Source: Drechslerella dactyloides (taxonomy: Eukaryota; Ascomycota; Orbiliomycetes; Orbiliales; Orbiliaceae). Taken from it: a DNA stretch of 64,000 nucleotides. Both the position numbers and the translations under genes were made by a program. The DNA lies in the NCBI GenBank assembly GCA_020064725.1, contig JAGTWJ010000017.1:4402001-4466000 (forward strand), given 5' to 3'. The notes under the pieces are model-generated. The model was not told the DNA's origin. It saw only the letters and a list, made by a program, of their open reading frames with translations, and searched no databases. Of the stretch, positions 1-12,600 are shown piece after piece; the stretch's first letter is position 1; every line of letters starts with the position of its first letter.

Positions 1-2282
1 GGAATCTAATTTGAACCTGACGGATTCTCTGGAGAGTGTCTGGTTGACTTCTTCTGAGGTAGAAGTGCCGTCCAAAGGCTTAAACTTCTCCAACAGTCTG
101 GGCTCATTAGCAACTAAAGCCATGGTCCCCGCTAGCGAAGCAGGATCATAAGCCAGACCGGTACGCCGTCTAGTGCTTGATACCAGAAAGCACACAAGAA
201 GCACGACAACTGCTCCAAGGAGACCTTCAAGAATCCTTGTGAATACCTCTGGCACCACCACAGTATCTGTCGAAAATAATATTTCGCCTTGAGTTGGAAC
301 GTCATTAGGGACCATTAGCTGAGTGCTGACATAAGTCGTGAACAGTAGCTTATAAGCTTTTGTGATAGTCGATGCCAAAAAGTCTGTTTTGAGGTATTTT
401 CGGAGATCAGAATCGATAGCGAACATGTATCCTAGCACGCTTGATTCAAAGTCCCAGTCTGAATTTGCTAGCATTGCATTGACCTCTCTCGTCTTGGCTG
501 AGTGGAATGGCACGGAACTAAACGGGCCTCCATTGTTCTGTCGGATTCCAACACCACCACCGGAGAGCACCGTTTCAAACAGCGATGCGTCGAACTGATC
601 GATAGTGAGATCTTTCGGCGTACCGAGGTACGTTACGTTGTGGACGAGTTTCGAATCGGCATCGACAACGGTCTCTGCTGCAGAGCTTTGGTATCTGAGT
701 TTGCAATATATAGCATCCACAGTTGCAGTGTCGTTAATAGACTCTTGATAAGAGACGATCAACAGGAACATATGGGGATCCACGTCCAGCTGGCAGGTAC
801 TCGTGTTCAAATAATAGTTTGAGTTTGCGCCTGGTTTGTATCCAATAAGTTGAGCGTAGTAAGGTCTCCAAATGGACGCATCCCCATTTAGGGAGGTCAG
901 GAAACCATCATGTTGGAACGTGCAGTTCGTTTCCCTATCGTGGAATAACATAGTGGTTTTGTTCTTGCCGTTTGGTAGAATGTAATCTGTCACGATGCGG
1001 TTTTGTGTAGCTTCGTTACATTCCAGATCTACGTAATATGCCGTAGTATTTCCAGTCCAAAGCTGAGTCCCAATTCCAAACTCGGAGCTCGATAAAGGTT
1101 CGAAGGGCAGAGTCGCTTCCTGCTTAGTACTATATGCGGGCGGAGTCGCGTTCAGCCACGAGATAGAGTACGCAGTATACGTGAATGAAGTGATATCAGC
1201 TCTTTCCGATGATATCTTTTGCAACTTTTGTGTCACCCGGAATAATGATGGGATAACAACTTGTTGCTGCACAGTTGCGATGAGGGAGCTCTGCAGGGGC
1301 GTGATGAACCAAAAAACGATAACTGTTGCAGTACCAATATAAAAGACCGACCAATGTCCTCGTTTAGCCGCCTTGAAGGGTACGAAAGCAAGAAAATCGA
1401 ACGGATAGCAGAGCAATATCGAGTTCTTCGCTGCTGCCCCTTCCGGTTTGGATAACTCAAACCAAGGCTCCAATCTCTTCGCGTCAAGGTCCACCAGTGA
1501 CAGCAAGATTGCGAAGATCACGGAGGCAACAGTGCCCATATATTGAGAAACGAAGATCTGCCAGCCGTTGAGTCCATCGCCGACAGCGAAAGTGAGAGTC
1601 CCATCTCGTTGGCTCTTCCGGAAGAGCAGCTCGATGGCGACTATAAAAAGGACAGTCAAGATTATCAGGAATATAAGGTAAGGTATCCGCAGGGTGAAGG
1701 GTTTCCAACTTGGGATCTCGTGATCTGTACAGCAAAAGCGCAAGTTAGGGCGTTCTCGCAGTGTGGAAAAGCGCGGAAAGATTAATAGACGTTGAAAGGG
1801 TTTCTTACTTTCGATTCTCGTTGCCCCAAATCCGGAGAGGTTTTTAAGGGACCATTTTTGTAGGGGTGGGCGAGGTAAAGGTTTGACTATATATCCAGCA
1901 TTAGTTTACCAGGCTGCGAAATGATGGTTATCATCTGTCACGAAAGTTCACAGACTCTCATATAAATATGCCCCTCAGGTGCAACGTTATATTTCAATGG
2001 TCCAACATTGCAATGATTGGTGTACCAACCTTGACAACTCTCTGAGCTGGGCCTCCTGGCTCTTGTTGCCGGAGGGGTTTGAGACGGTGCCAGGCTGGGA
2101 CCCAGGACAGAAGCTGGTGTAGGACTCGGGCTCCTACTTTGGATCGTGCGTACATGTACGTGAACGTTGGTCGATCGATTCCTATAAGGCAGCCTGCCGC
2201 TACCAGGAAACTGTTGGTGTTGGGAAGCTTGGGCTATATACGGCGGAGGTACAGCTTCCGGATCCAGTTGGTGAGCCAACAT
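1..2282 (-). CDS. DUF3433-type multi-pass membrane protein, 3' end outside window
   Basis: The coding frame stays open to base 1, so the C-terminus lies beyond the left edge; about 713 residues are visible. Exon 1 is 2030-2282 and exon 2 is 1-1886. The intron 1887-2029 has a weak donor (GTTGGT), a branch-like CTAAT and acceptor ATATAG, and it joins the frames in phase. Residues 1-85 are Pro/Ser-rich and probably cytosolic. A hydrophobic helix follows at about 154-173, then the family-typical stretch with D-A-K-R-L-E-P and L-S-K-P-E-G near 218-235, and a second helix near 268-280. After that comes a long segment with many N-glycosylation sequons, then a helix near 634-653 followed by Y-D-P-A-S-L-A-G. 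This order (cytosolic tail, paired helices, glycosylated loop) is that of fungal DUF3433 proteins, whose role is unknown. The family assignment is recognition by eye. The first exon is the least certain part. Confidence 0.78.
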
Positions 2283-3120
2283 AACTGGGTATCATATATA
2301 TTCCTCGCTCAATATTCCCAGGAGCTTACAACCTAACAGATAATACGAGATACACAACTAGTCGATCCAGCATATGATTCGCAAGTCTATTGGTCCCATA
2401 TAACAAAACTCGTGAAGCAGTTGGCTATGTAGATTCCCGAGCTAGGCGATCGAAAAATCATGTACAGTAAATACTAAAATCCCAGCCTAGGCGATTATAA
2501 AAGATGAATAATACCACAAAGCTTTTGTGTTGTAGCGTCCGAATGTGAGAAAATAAGCGCGTATGTGAATAGAAAATGTCGCTCGATGTATAAAAACAGA
2601 AACCAAAGAGAACGCCGCGAGAAAGAGGAAACACACCAAAGTAACGACGGAAAAGAAGCGCAAGTTACATGAAAAGAGAGGGTAGCAACATAAATATCTA
2701 TTGGAATTCGCGATCAGATCATAAGCGCTTATGGCCTTATCCTTGAATGTCATGAAATGGGGAGCAAGATGTTGCTATTTGTGTGAACGAATAGGAGAGG
2801 TCCCGTGCCTCAAGGCCGGCCAGGGTCAATAGGGCAAACCTGCCGGTTGAAGCCTGGTAGGCGGTTAGAGTTTCCCGTCCGCCTGTGCCGCGAACACGCA
2901 TCAGTCCAACGGCCAAGCCTCGGTAAAACTTCCGAATTCATGTCTCCAAGAGTCTCAAGTGTGATGCTGACAGTTCAAGCCTGACAGGAAGGCTGGATGC
3001 AAATGGGAACAAGTGTACGAATGGGTACAGGAACTCGTAAGACAGGCGGCTGTTCATGTGGTGCCAAATAAAGTCATGTCAACGTTATCGTAGACGTCGT
3101 AATAGGTGGTGTTCTTGGCA
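2283..3120. other. Intergenic: DUF3433 gene promoter and 3' flank of the Zn2Cys6 gene
   Basis: No coding stretch is supported. It holds the upstream region of the leftward DUF3433 gene, with a TATA-like ATATATA about 15 bases before its start, and the 3' flank of the leftward transcription factor gene ending at 3121. Confidence 0.6.
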
Positions 3121-6100
3121 TCATGCTGTGTCGTTGTTATCGAATGGGTTGGTGAGAAGGTCTTCCATGCTGAAACCCAGCGGAACGCCTTGACTGCTGC
3201 TCGCATCAACATCCATGAAGCTCAAAGACTCGAATCCAAGCATATCGGCTCCAGTCGGATCGCTTGGAGGCCACTCTGCTGCGATAGTTTGTAAGAAAGC
3301 AGGCCCCGTAATAGGATTCGCGTTGCTTCCCGAAGAAGTTATTGAGTGCGCCGAGCCCGTTGCTGACGGTTCTCGTGTCAAAGCAGCTCCCATATGGATG
3401 AACGGCTCGGACAGTCCGATGCTAGCAGCGTGAGGCGAGCGTGCATCTTGACCCATAAGGGGGGAGCCCTGAGTTGATGCAGCACTTGTGCTACCGGGTG
3501 GCAAATGCCACTGTGGGACATCTTGACTCTCGGAAGCGTCGACCCGTAGATTGAAGACAGCAAGGGTGCTCTGGGGCAGCTGTACGGCTGTCACATAGCC
3601 TTCAGACGGCCGTGTGGTATTGGCGAGTGGAGTGGTAGCCATGCGAAGGCTGCTCGAACTAATCTCAGGTAAGCTGCCTTCTTGCCTCTGTCGATCGGTG
3701 GCGGGAAGAGTCATCCTCTCGATATCTTGGGATCCGCCTTGGCGGTACCACGATCCAAAGTAGTCTCCATGGTAGAGGATGTCGACGACAGAATTATTAA
3801 GCGGGATCATTGTAGGAGCTATCGCCTTCAGCTTTGCCTTGTTGATACAGACGCCGGTAATGCAGTGTGGTCCTGCTGGGTCGACTGCATGCTGACCGTG
3901 AATCATCTCGTCTGTGCACGCCTCTCTGATATCAACGCAGAGCTTTCGAATCATCACATAGGTATCGGCTGCGGCCTTCATTCGATCCATGTAGCTTCGA
4001 AGGGATTGGAGGCTTTCTCTGAAGTACTTCCTCGCATTGAAGAACAGAGATATGTTGGGATTGGCAAGAAGCCGACCGTCTTCGAGGATGTACTCTCCGG
4101 GTAGATATGTTAACAGACGTCCAATGGTGTCACAGGCGATGCCAACGGCGTATGGAACGAACGGAGATGCAAGCTGGATCCGTTTCCCGACTGGTTTGGC
4201 GACTTCGTCGTTATATTTTGAAACGGTGCGCAAGATGGCGAGTATCGACAAGGCATGATGGAAGCAGGATAGATAGTGGTCTGCGAAGTCTTCCTTCGTA
4301 TCCTGGTAGCGGTGTAGCTGGTTTACCGTCGCATGGTAAATCAAATGCATCAGGCAGATCGTCTCGATAATCGAATGGTCTCCATCGAAGTGGCCCTTGA
4401 AGTTGTCCGCCGAGAAAGTGTACTCTTGGGGTAGTGTCTCCTCCCATAGCCTCAATTCTCTAAGAAGTTGTTTGGTATCGCAGACGCTGCTTTCAACCGG
4501 GTACACCTGAGGCAGATGTGTGCAGGTAATCTTGAGGAAATGAAGCAGGCGCGCCCGAATATCGACGATTTTGACGAGATAACCCATCACGCCTACATTG
4601 CTCGCTAGATCGTAAGAGCTCCGTGGTCCCTCGGTACTATCTCTCATATCGAATTCGGCTTCGCGACACGGGAGCGGGATATCTGATGCCGCAAGCCGCT
4701 GGTCGGGGCTCTGCTGCTCTGTCAAGTGGCGGCACCTCTGTCGTCGAAACCAACAACACGCAAATGTCAGCATCGCTCAACACTATCACGGTAAGATTTG
4801 AGAAACTCACGTCTTGGATGTACGCTGCCCAAAATGTCCTTTTGCCGATTTCAACGGCAGGATCTATGGGAAGTTGGCCGAGTCTTTCCTTTTGTTTGAT
4901 TTTGTCGTTCACCTGGTCGCCGAGTCGAATCTGCTTGACCATCGAGACTGCGATGTCCGAGTACCCGTTGGATTGGTCAATGTCGCCAGTTGCTGAGTAG
5001 TGAAAAGCTAGCAGCAAAAAAGCCTGGATGGTGGTAAGAGTTGGCATAAATCTTTCTCCCAAAGCTGCCTGTTTCGCTTGAGCTTCGAGAATACGAGGAA
5101 AGTTCGTTGTTCGGAGTGTGTCAGACAGTCGGCAGCTAGCCGCGCACATGCACAACAGCAATATGGGTGACTGTGCTGTGAGATTCCGTAGGAAAGAATT
5201 TGGCTGCAGGAAGCCATAGCCTTGCCAATGGAGGTGACTAAAGAAGAGCTCAATAAGCTTCTTTGTAGTATGTTCGTCCGGAAGCTGTATTCGGGTCTGT
5301 TTTGGAAAGCTAGTCGGGCTAATTTTCGTGAGCGGCGATATGGTCCTTCGTTCCGAGCTCAGCGGCGGTGACGCGAACAATCGCGGGTCGTATGCACCTT
5401 CATTCTCCATAGAATATCCAGACGTAAAAAGAGGTTGATGATAAGATGAGGAAAGAGACTCCAATGACATCTGGCGAGATCTGTCAGAGACGTTGCTGAT
5501 TGGAGAATCCGAATGAGAATAGGATGGGTCCGTAGATGCCATTCCATGGAAACCCACATGAGACGAAGCGGTTGAGATTCCTGGGGCAAGAGAACCCATG
5601 GAAATGCCGAGAAGAGAAGGATCCATAACATTGAGCAACCTGTTGTCATCATCTGCAAGGTCTTTGGATGAAGCTCGCGAGAGACTGGTCGAAGAATCAT
5701 CTTCATCATTGTGAGATGGCCTCCTGCCAGCACTTCTTTTCCGTGACTTTGACTTGTCTCTCTTAATAGCAGAGCTTTGTCTCCTTGGCCTTCGAGCCAA
5801 CGGGTAGCAAAGAGTCAGCATCGGCATATTCTTAGATTGAACGGCATTTGAACAACTGGAGCTTACCTTCCCTCTGTTCGGCAAGTGGCCTTCAAAGTAT
5901 CTGACTTTGAGCAGTTGTGGCAAGGCCCACCATCTTTGCTCACAAGACACTTTATCTTTTTACCTCTGCAGTTGGTGCAAGCAATAGGCAGTCTTTGTCT
6001 GGCTTTACCCGCCTTCGTAAGGCCCCATTCCGGATTCACCTCGATACCGTCAACCTCTCTGGGTAACTCGGTGTTCTCGGACATTGTTGCTTTTAGTTCT

Positions 6101-6618
6101 GCGTGAAGCTCGAACGGGGCCCCTCGGCCAAGCGTAAACCCCGAAGGTAAAGATAGTCTCCTATAAGCTGCCGAAAACGAGTTGGAGATGTCGGCCAGCT
6201 GGTCGTGGTATATATGATTCTGCGCGTTGTGATTGACGTCGTAGTTAAGGTGGTCAGGTTGGTGCTTAATATGAGCATCGAAAGCAAGGATGGAATCGCA
6301 AAACCATCTAGTGGATCGGCTAGATATATCTTCCTGCCTGGACGTTTTATCAACCTCCATTAGGTCGCACACCTTTTGATCCTTCTCCACCTTAGTAAAG
6401 CTACCTATGGCAGCTAGCAGGTGCGTTTCGTCAGGCTGTGCAGGATCCGTGGCCACGGCTTGTACAGACAACGTGTATTTTGAGTCTAAGCTCTGCGAAG
6501 TCGGCCGTTTCGCCTTATCGAGCGGAGTGTCAACCACCTGACGTGCATCTTTAGCCGACTGGTCAATGGCACTGGCCGAGGACTGTGGTAAGACCTGTGG
6601 TAAGTCCACGGTGGACAT
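3121..6618 (-). CDS. Zn(2)-Cys(6) transcription factor with fungal-specific regulatory domain
   Basis: Probable sequence-specific nuclear regulator of 1115 residues in three exons: 5867-6618, 4811-5789 and 3121-4737. Both introns (77 and 73 nt) have good sites (GTAAGC and GTGAGT donors, CTGAC branch sites) and keep phase. The zinc cluster has Cys at 214, 217, 224, 233, 236 and 246, preceded by a basic R-Q-R and followed by a Lys/Arg/Ser-rich linker. The last spacing (nine residues) is longer than the usual six to eight. The middle region carries the fungal transcription-factor homology domain (H-W-Q-G-Y-G-F-L-Q, then W-A-A-Y-I-Q-D spliced to R-C-R-H-L-T and the D-I-P-L-P motif). The C-terminus is Ser/Pro/Asn-rich, like an activation region. 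About 210 residues precede the zinc cluster, which is unusually long. The target pathway cannot be told; the neighbours give no cluster context. Confidence 0.88.
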
Positions 6619-9600
6619 GTTTGCCGTTTCCTAGTCGGCAGCGGCAGTAGTACTCTCGCCTTGCTCTTCGGAATTCGATTTTCAGCTAGTACTCCTCGTC
6701 GGATCTCTTACGTATACAGAGACTGCTCCCCGTCGATGTTTATTTTTGGCCTTCAATGCCTTCGTTTGGTTTTAAAATAATTAAAGGAAGAAAAGGAGGC
6801 TGAGATTGACGACGAAATCCCAGAGTTTTAAATTCAAAGCATCAAGCGCAAGCCTCTAGGCCTCATGTATGGCCAGTCGCATGTGTGATACGTATGGGCC
6901 TCCTTTAATGCCGAAACAAGAAAAACTTACGATATGCAATCAACTGTTCAGCAAGAAGAGGGTAAGGTGGACACCAATGAGCGCACGGGGTTCGCTCTCG
7001 AGCTTGTTTGGTATATCCTACGTCAATTTGCAAGTTCCCAGGACTAGATGCAGAGCTGCAGAGATAGGAACCTTGGGTCGATAGGCGGCGCTCTGAATTC
7101 AGCAGGATCCAGGGCGCATTCATATGTCTTCCCGGTGGCTGGCACTGGGCGATGAACGGGGTATGGGGTCGGGAGGACTCCTGTTGCAACGATTAGCATG
7201 TGGTCATGCACAAATCTATAGCATGGCGCCATGCGGAGGAATAATTGGATCAGATGAACTTTTGCTTTTTGAAAGTCGCTCCTGGGAATTTGATGATCCG
7301 CGAACCTCACAGCAGACTATGTAGCTCGTAGGTGGCAGCTGGCTATCTCACTGTATACCAGCCTTCGGAATGCCGATATCGATATGTCGCAGTCGAGCTA
7401 TACGAGTCGAACGTGCTTAGCTAATTAGGACAGCTTACTCAAGGCACATCAGCGAAGCAGGTTGGTATATACGTACGCGTATATAGTCTCAATGTATATA
7501 CGTACGTAAAAATTGGGGCGAACCTAGACTTACAAAGACCATCTATATTCTAACATTAGCAACTCGTGATTTCATAATTTTGCTTTCTTCTTTAGAGCGC
7601 TGCGACCGGTTGAGGGTGATCGCCTGGCTGCGGTGGTGCCGTTAAAGATTGCTATAGCGCTAGAAGCTTATGAGATATGTAGCTTGCGGCTGCCGAAAAA
7701 AAATATAACGACTGGCAAAAGAAAAGGGCCAAGAAAGGGCAATGCGGACTGCGTCTTTCGTTAGGCTGTAGCAAAGGTCCGGGGGTACTCGTACATCGGA
7801 GGGACGACTTTGCAGGAGCAAATGAAATAATCTCAAATGTCACCTGTTCAAGTCCCGAAGCCTGTCGTATATCCGTACGCACAGGCCGCAAAGGGCCAAG
7901 TAGGCTGTGCAGAGATATCGGGCAGACTTTGGAATTGTGAAAGGAACTGCGAGACCAAGTGGACCTATAGAGGCCGGGTCTGGCAAGCAGGCAGGCGAGC
8001 TATCCCAAGGACACTGCTTGATGCACCGATCGAAAGCTGTTCCGGGGAGCTTGTTTTAACGTGGTTCCTTTACTTTCACGCTTCTTCGGAGAAAGCTAGA
8101 ATACAACATGGCTGCATGCCCTCCAATGTTCCAGCAGCCCATTAAAATTATACTCTTGGGGGAAGGGCAGGGAAAAACCTGAAGGTCGGCCTCGTACAGA
8201 TGGTCTTCACAGGGATCCCATTATTCATCCTGACTCCTGACAGCATGCCCGATTGTAAGCTACCTGGCAGCTGTTTGCTCCCAGTGCCGCTGACTGGCTG
8301 CCTCTGCCCAATGCAGCGGACCATTACTCAGAGCATTTTTTTTTCTTATTTGTGCTGCTCCATATTATCAGGATCTGATGGACGGGACGTCAACCTGCGC
8401 TATGCCTTACACGTCAGATGGCTTGGACATGTTTAGGTCGAGCTCGAGCGCCCGGGATTAGGCCTCGCAGGCTGGATTGTACTATTAAAGTAAAGGTGAT
8501 GCTTATCGATTCTTCCTGGGAAGGTTGAGTGACTTGAAACTTGTACCGCCCGGTACTGCTCAAACTGTGTGCGTCCCCGGGCAGTTCGGCGGACTCGCTA
8601 GCGAGGCGGGCTTCAGAGCACAACCCCCTCGTTAAGAGCCCAGGCAATCCCATGCCCAAGTAGGCACAGCGCCTGTCCGGTAAATCGACGGGTACATACA
8701 TGGAAATTACAATGCCCTACAACTAAGTAAGTAAGTACCGTTGGCTGTAGCTTACTCACCTTGCGCGAGTATTGGAATTGGTGCTTACATTACACGCTCT
8801 TGCTATAGGAGGTACCAGCTAACCTCTGCGCAAATCATGAAAGTGGTCGTCAAAACTTGTCCTGGGCCGTACTCATTCCAAACTAGCCGAGGACCCGTGG
8901 CCACCACTGCCGGGGGTACACCAGCACATTGGCAAGCTATTTTTACAGAATTTGAATTCTCGGAACATAAGGACCTCCAATATTTGACAAAGCATTGGTA
9001 TCATGTAAATTTGGTGACCTTCATGATCGGACATCTTTTCAAAGAGGAGAAGACTCCGGCGTAAGCCGAACTGTATGTAAGCACAGCAGGTAAAATAGAT
9101 TTTGGCTGTGGTTTTTGCTGTATCGTGAGCTTCAACCCCATTCTCATGCATAGTGCTGATGGTACTCTTTTTTCCTTTCTTTCCTTTTTTTTTTCTTTCT
9201 CTCTCTCTCGTTCGATTGCCCAACTTCGCGGGTCGGAACACGCGGGTGGCGATTCCACGAACCTTAGTAAGAGACTCAGTGCTTACCTGCGCTGTCAGCA
9301 GAGATCTGTCCTAGATAGGCTATTTGAAATACTTCGCCATCGACTCCGACGCACGATATTCGTAACCAGTTTGGCCGCTGGAACCCAACAATAGAAGTAT
9401 ATGTCGGTACCACAGAGATCCCTGGGGCTTCGTATTTCGCGTATACCGATTGCAGGGTCCAGCCCACGATAGCACAAGAGGCTCATCTTTAAAGCTCGGC
9501 TGATCTTGCCACCCGAATGCCTTTCTAGACCCTTGCTTTTCTTCATGTTGATTGTCGGTGCCTGCATGCTCCGGACTCCCGCCTCGTTATAGTAAGAGGG

Positions 9601-12600
9601 TCCCATGATCGCGGAGGGTAAGCATGGACCCCGTAATGGAGGCTCCTAAGGATGCTGATGGATGCCACACACGCACACGCGTGATTCACACGTACCGTCG
9701 ACGACATGCATCGAACGTCGATGGAATATTCGAAGCACCGTACGGGCTGCAGGTCAGCCTAGCGGATCGTCCGAAAATCGTATCTCGACGACGCCTCATG
9801 GCGACGTACTATTGGCTCGGAGCTAATCATCCTCTTTACCTCCGTTGGATGCTGCCTTTCAGGTTCGTCAAAATCCCCGAAGCTAGGATTATAAAGCCCA
9901 GACGGAGCTTTGGAGGACGCCGTCCTCCGGTCTACCAGTCCTCCGGTCTACCAAGTGCTTACCGGCCGAGAGACGCTTGATTCGACATTCTTGCTTTGAC
10001 GGGCATCGACTGCTGTAGATCTCCAAGCTTCGTAGCTCGAGATGCTTTGCAATCGTTACATCGCTGGACGTCCGCAGCCGGATAGCTCATACTCTTTGCC
10101 GTCGGGCTTTGCGTCTCGGGGCTCGGAGCCGGCCTGCGCACGAGCAGGTCTTGAGTCGGATTTGCGCCATTGCCGCTTTCGGAAATATCGGGTTTGAGAA
10201 GGTGAACGAGAATGCGAACCGATTTGGAAAACAATACAATGGGGTTGAGCTCTTAAATCTGCCTTGCAACCGCCGAGAGTCGATATCAAATATCTGGCTG
10301 CCTCGATATAATTTTGGATCGACGAAGCTTCATCCCAGCCGTCCAGCCGACGTTGGTGTTTGCCTGCAATCTATGGACCGACAAGTAGGTACACTTCTGC
10401 TGTGATGACCATCCATGGGTACCTGTATGCATGCAGAGCGTCGTGTGGGGCCTGTTGAGATACGCAGCCTCAACCATGTGGCCAGGGTGATTGGATCTTA
10501 TGCCTGATTTGACCGCGGGGCGGGAGGTGTTCTATATATAAAAAGAGTTCTTGCAGCGCAGTTCCTTTGCACGGTTACGTGATCTCCCGCCGCCAGCAAT
10601 TTGCCTCGACGGCTTCGTACGAATAGCCAACGTTCCCACAACACAACAAAGCCACCTTCGAAAATAGCATCTACAACAGCTTCATGGCTTGCATTGGATT
10701 TCATCGCGAGGGGCCTAAAGTGTTTCCTTCTGGACGATTTGTCTTCGACTTGTGCGATAAGGGTTTGCGCCCGCAGATTGCTCCTCTGAAAACTTCCCGT
10801 GCTGCGAAATGAGTCTATTCCTTAAACGTAAGCTTCGGCAGTTGAAGAACCCCTCCCAAGAATCAGCTAACTATCTCCAAAATTAACGCGACCATAGCGA
10901 CCAACCCCTCAAAACAATAAACAAAATTACAGTAACTTGCTGCACACGCGGGTTTTGCTTGGGAGCCGGCGCTCTCACGACTTAGGAAGCTGCTACCGGA
11001 GTATTCTATTTTCGCTTGCTGTAGTTCTTACTGCTGTGGGCAAAGTCGACAGTGTAGTGGAGTAATCTTTTTGCACTGCCGTCCACGACTCGATGTACGG
11101 TTACCCCTTTTAGATTTTAAGCCTCCCTGACACGTCCTCGAGGCTATCCTGACGCATCGCAGATATTTGCACGCGCACGCCTATTGGAAATCGCGACCCT
11201 GAGGCTCATTTTCGAACAACGAGCCTAATTTTTGTCGATCTAGTAAGCGAAACAGCTGTTCTGACGTCTCGGGTCGCTTCCAGCCGGCTGGATAGATCTC
11301 CGTCAGTTGCGCACGTCGGACATCTAGAACTGCAAATTTGCAACACGCAATCCGAAAGTGTTCCAGGCTTCTGATCCACTCATTTAGAACTGATTTCTCT
11401 ATAATTTTAGGTCTTACCCTCAAGGCTTTTGATCTATATATCTCCCATAATATTCGCACATTTATATTACATGTATAAGCCTACGCACAATTTGCCACGG
11501 TTAGGTAGACATCTCATTATATCGCGGCATCATCCAAAAGTCGCATTCAGACTCTGATTCGTAGACGCTCGAATTAGGGCGGCAGACGGCGAGTAGCCAA
11601 TGGGGAACTTTTCGGGCCTTAATAATTACGATACTTCACTCGTATTCCTTGGATCCCTTTCACTATCAATAGGTTATCGACGTTGATCACATTACACAAA
11701 GTCTCAGGAACGCCCCGACCGATTCCTTTGATGTCAGGGGTTCAAACCAGGGGCGTTAAGTATATAGTTTTTGGCGGCTCAACCGTGTTGAAGACAGCTT
11801 CCTTCTACATCGCCATCTGATTTCCCCGGAATCATGACACTCGCAAATACGGCCCCCGGAGTTTAAATTTGTGCAGCTACCGCACTGCCCTAACTCGCCC
11901 GATTGCTTGGCTTGCACATGGCCTGTAACCCTGGGCGGACATGGTATTCTCTCAACTGCCGGGCGGGAAAGAAATGTAGTCAGAAAACGGTGCGACTGAC
12001 CACGCCATGCATATGCTGCAGACACACCCACCCAACGGGAACTGCTTCCACCCAAGACTCCTCCTACCTGCATGAGCAAATTTCTAGGCAACTGTGTCCC
12101 GTCTTTCCTTCCGCTAGGCCCATACAAATGCATTCTCCGTCCAGAGAAACAAGGAATAGGCTGTATGCAGTCCGCAACCTGCATCCCGTCTGCGGGACTA
12201 ACTATTTCAGAGAGGTGCCACACCAACTGTCCGGACTGGTCCTAAATGAGGGGTGAAATCACACTTACATCACTTGCAGATGGTTAGGAATTATGCCAGC
12301 ACATCAAAAATTGCTGTGGGCATATTAGTAAGTCCACCTGTCCAATACATGTTGCATGTGGGTTCGCTCAGAAGCGGCGCTAGGAGGCAGGAGGATGCTC
12401 GAGCGCTCGAGGAACAAGCTGCCAAGATTTCGTTTGAGGTCCCGCAATGCAAAGACTGTTGAATGCGGGCGACTGCATGTTCCTCTTTCCCGTCGGTGAA
12501 TATTTAGCCGGCGTTTATCTCCACAGAGTCAATAATGGATACAGGAGTGTCTGTGCTAAGGCGTGATGTTACTTCAGAAGATGCTCTATAGCCATGGGAT

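Noticed and set aside
7835..7870. tRNA B-box-like GTTCAAGTCC
   Set aside because: The flanking bases do not pair as a T-stem and no A box, anticodon arm or acceptor stem is found. No convincing tRNA was seen anywhere in the window.
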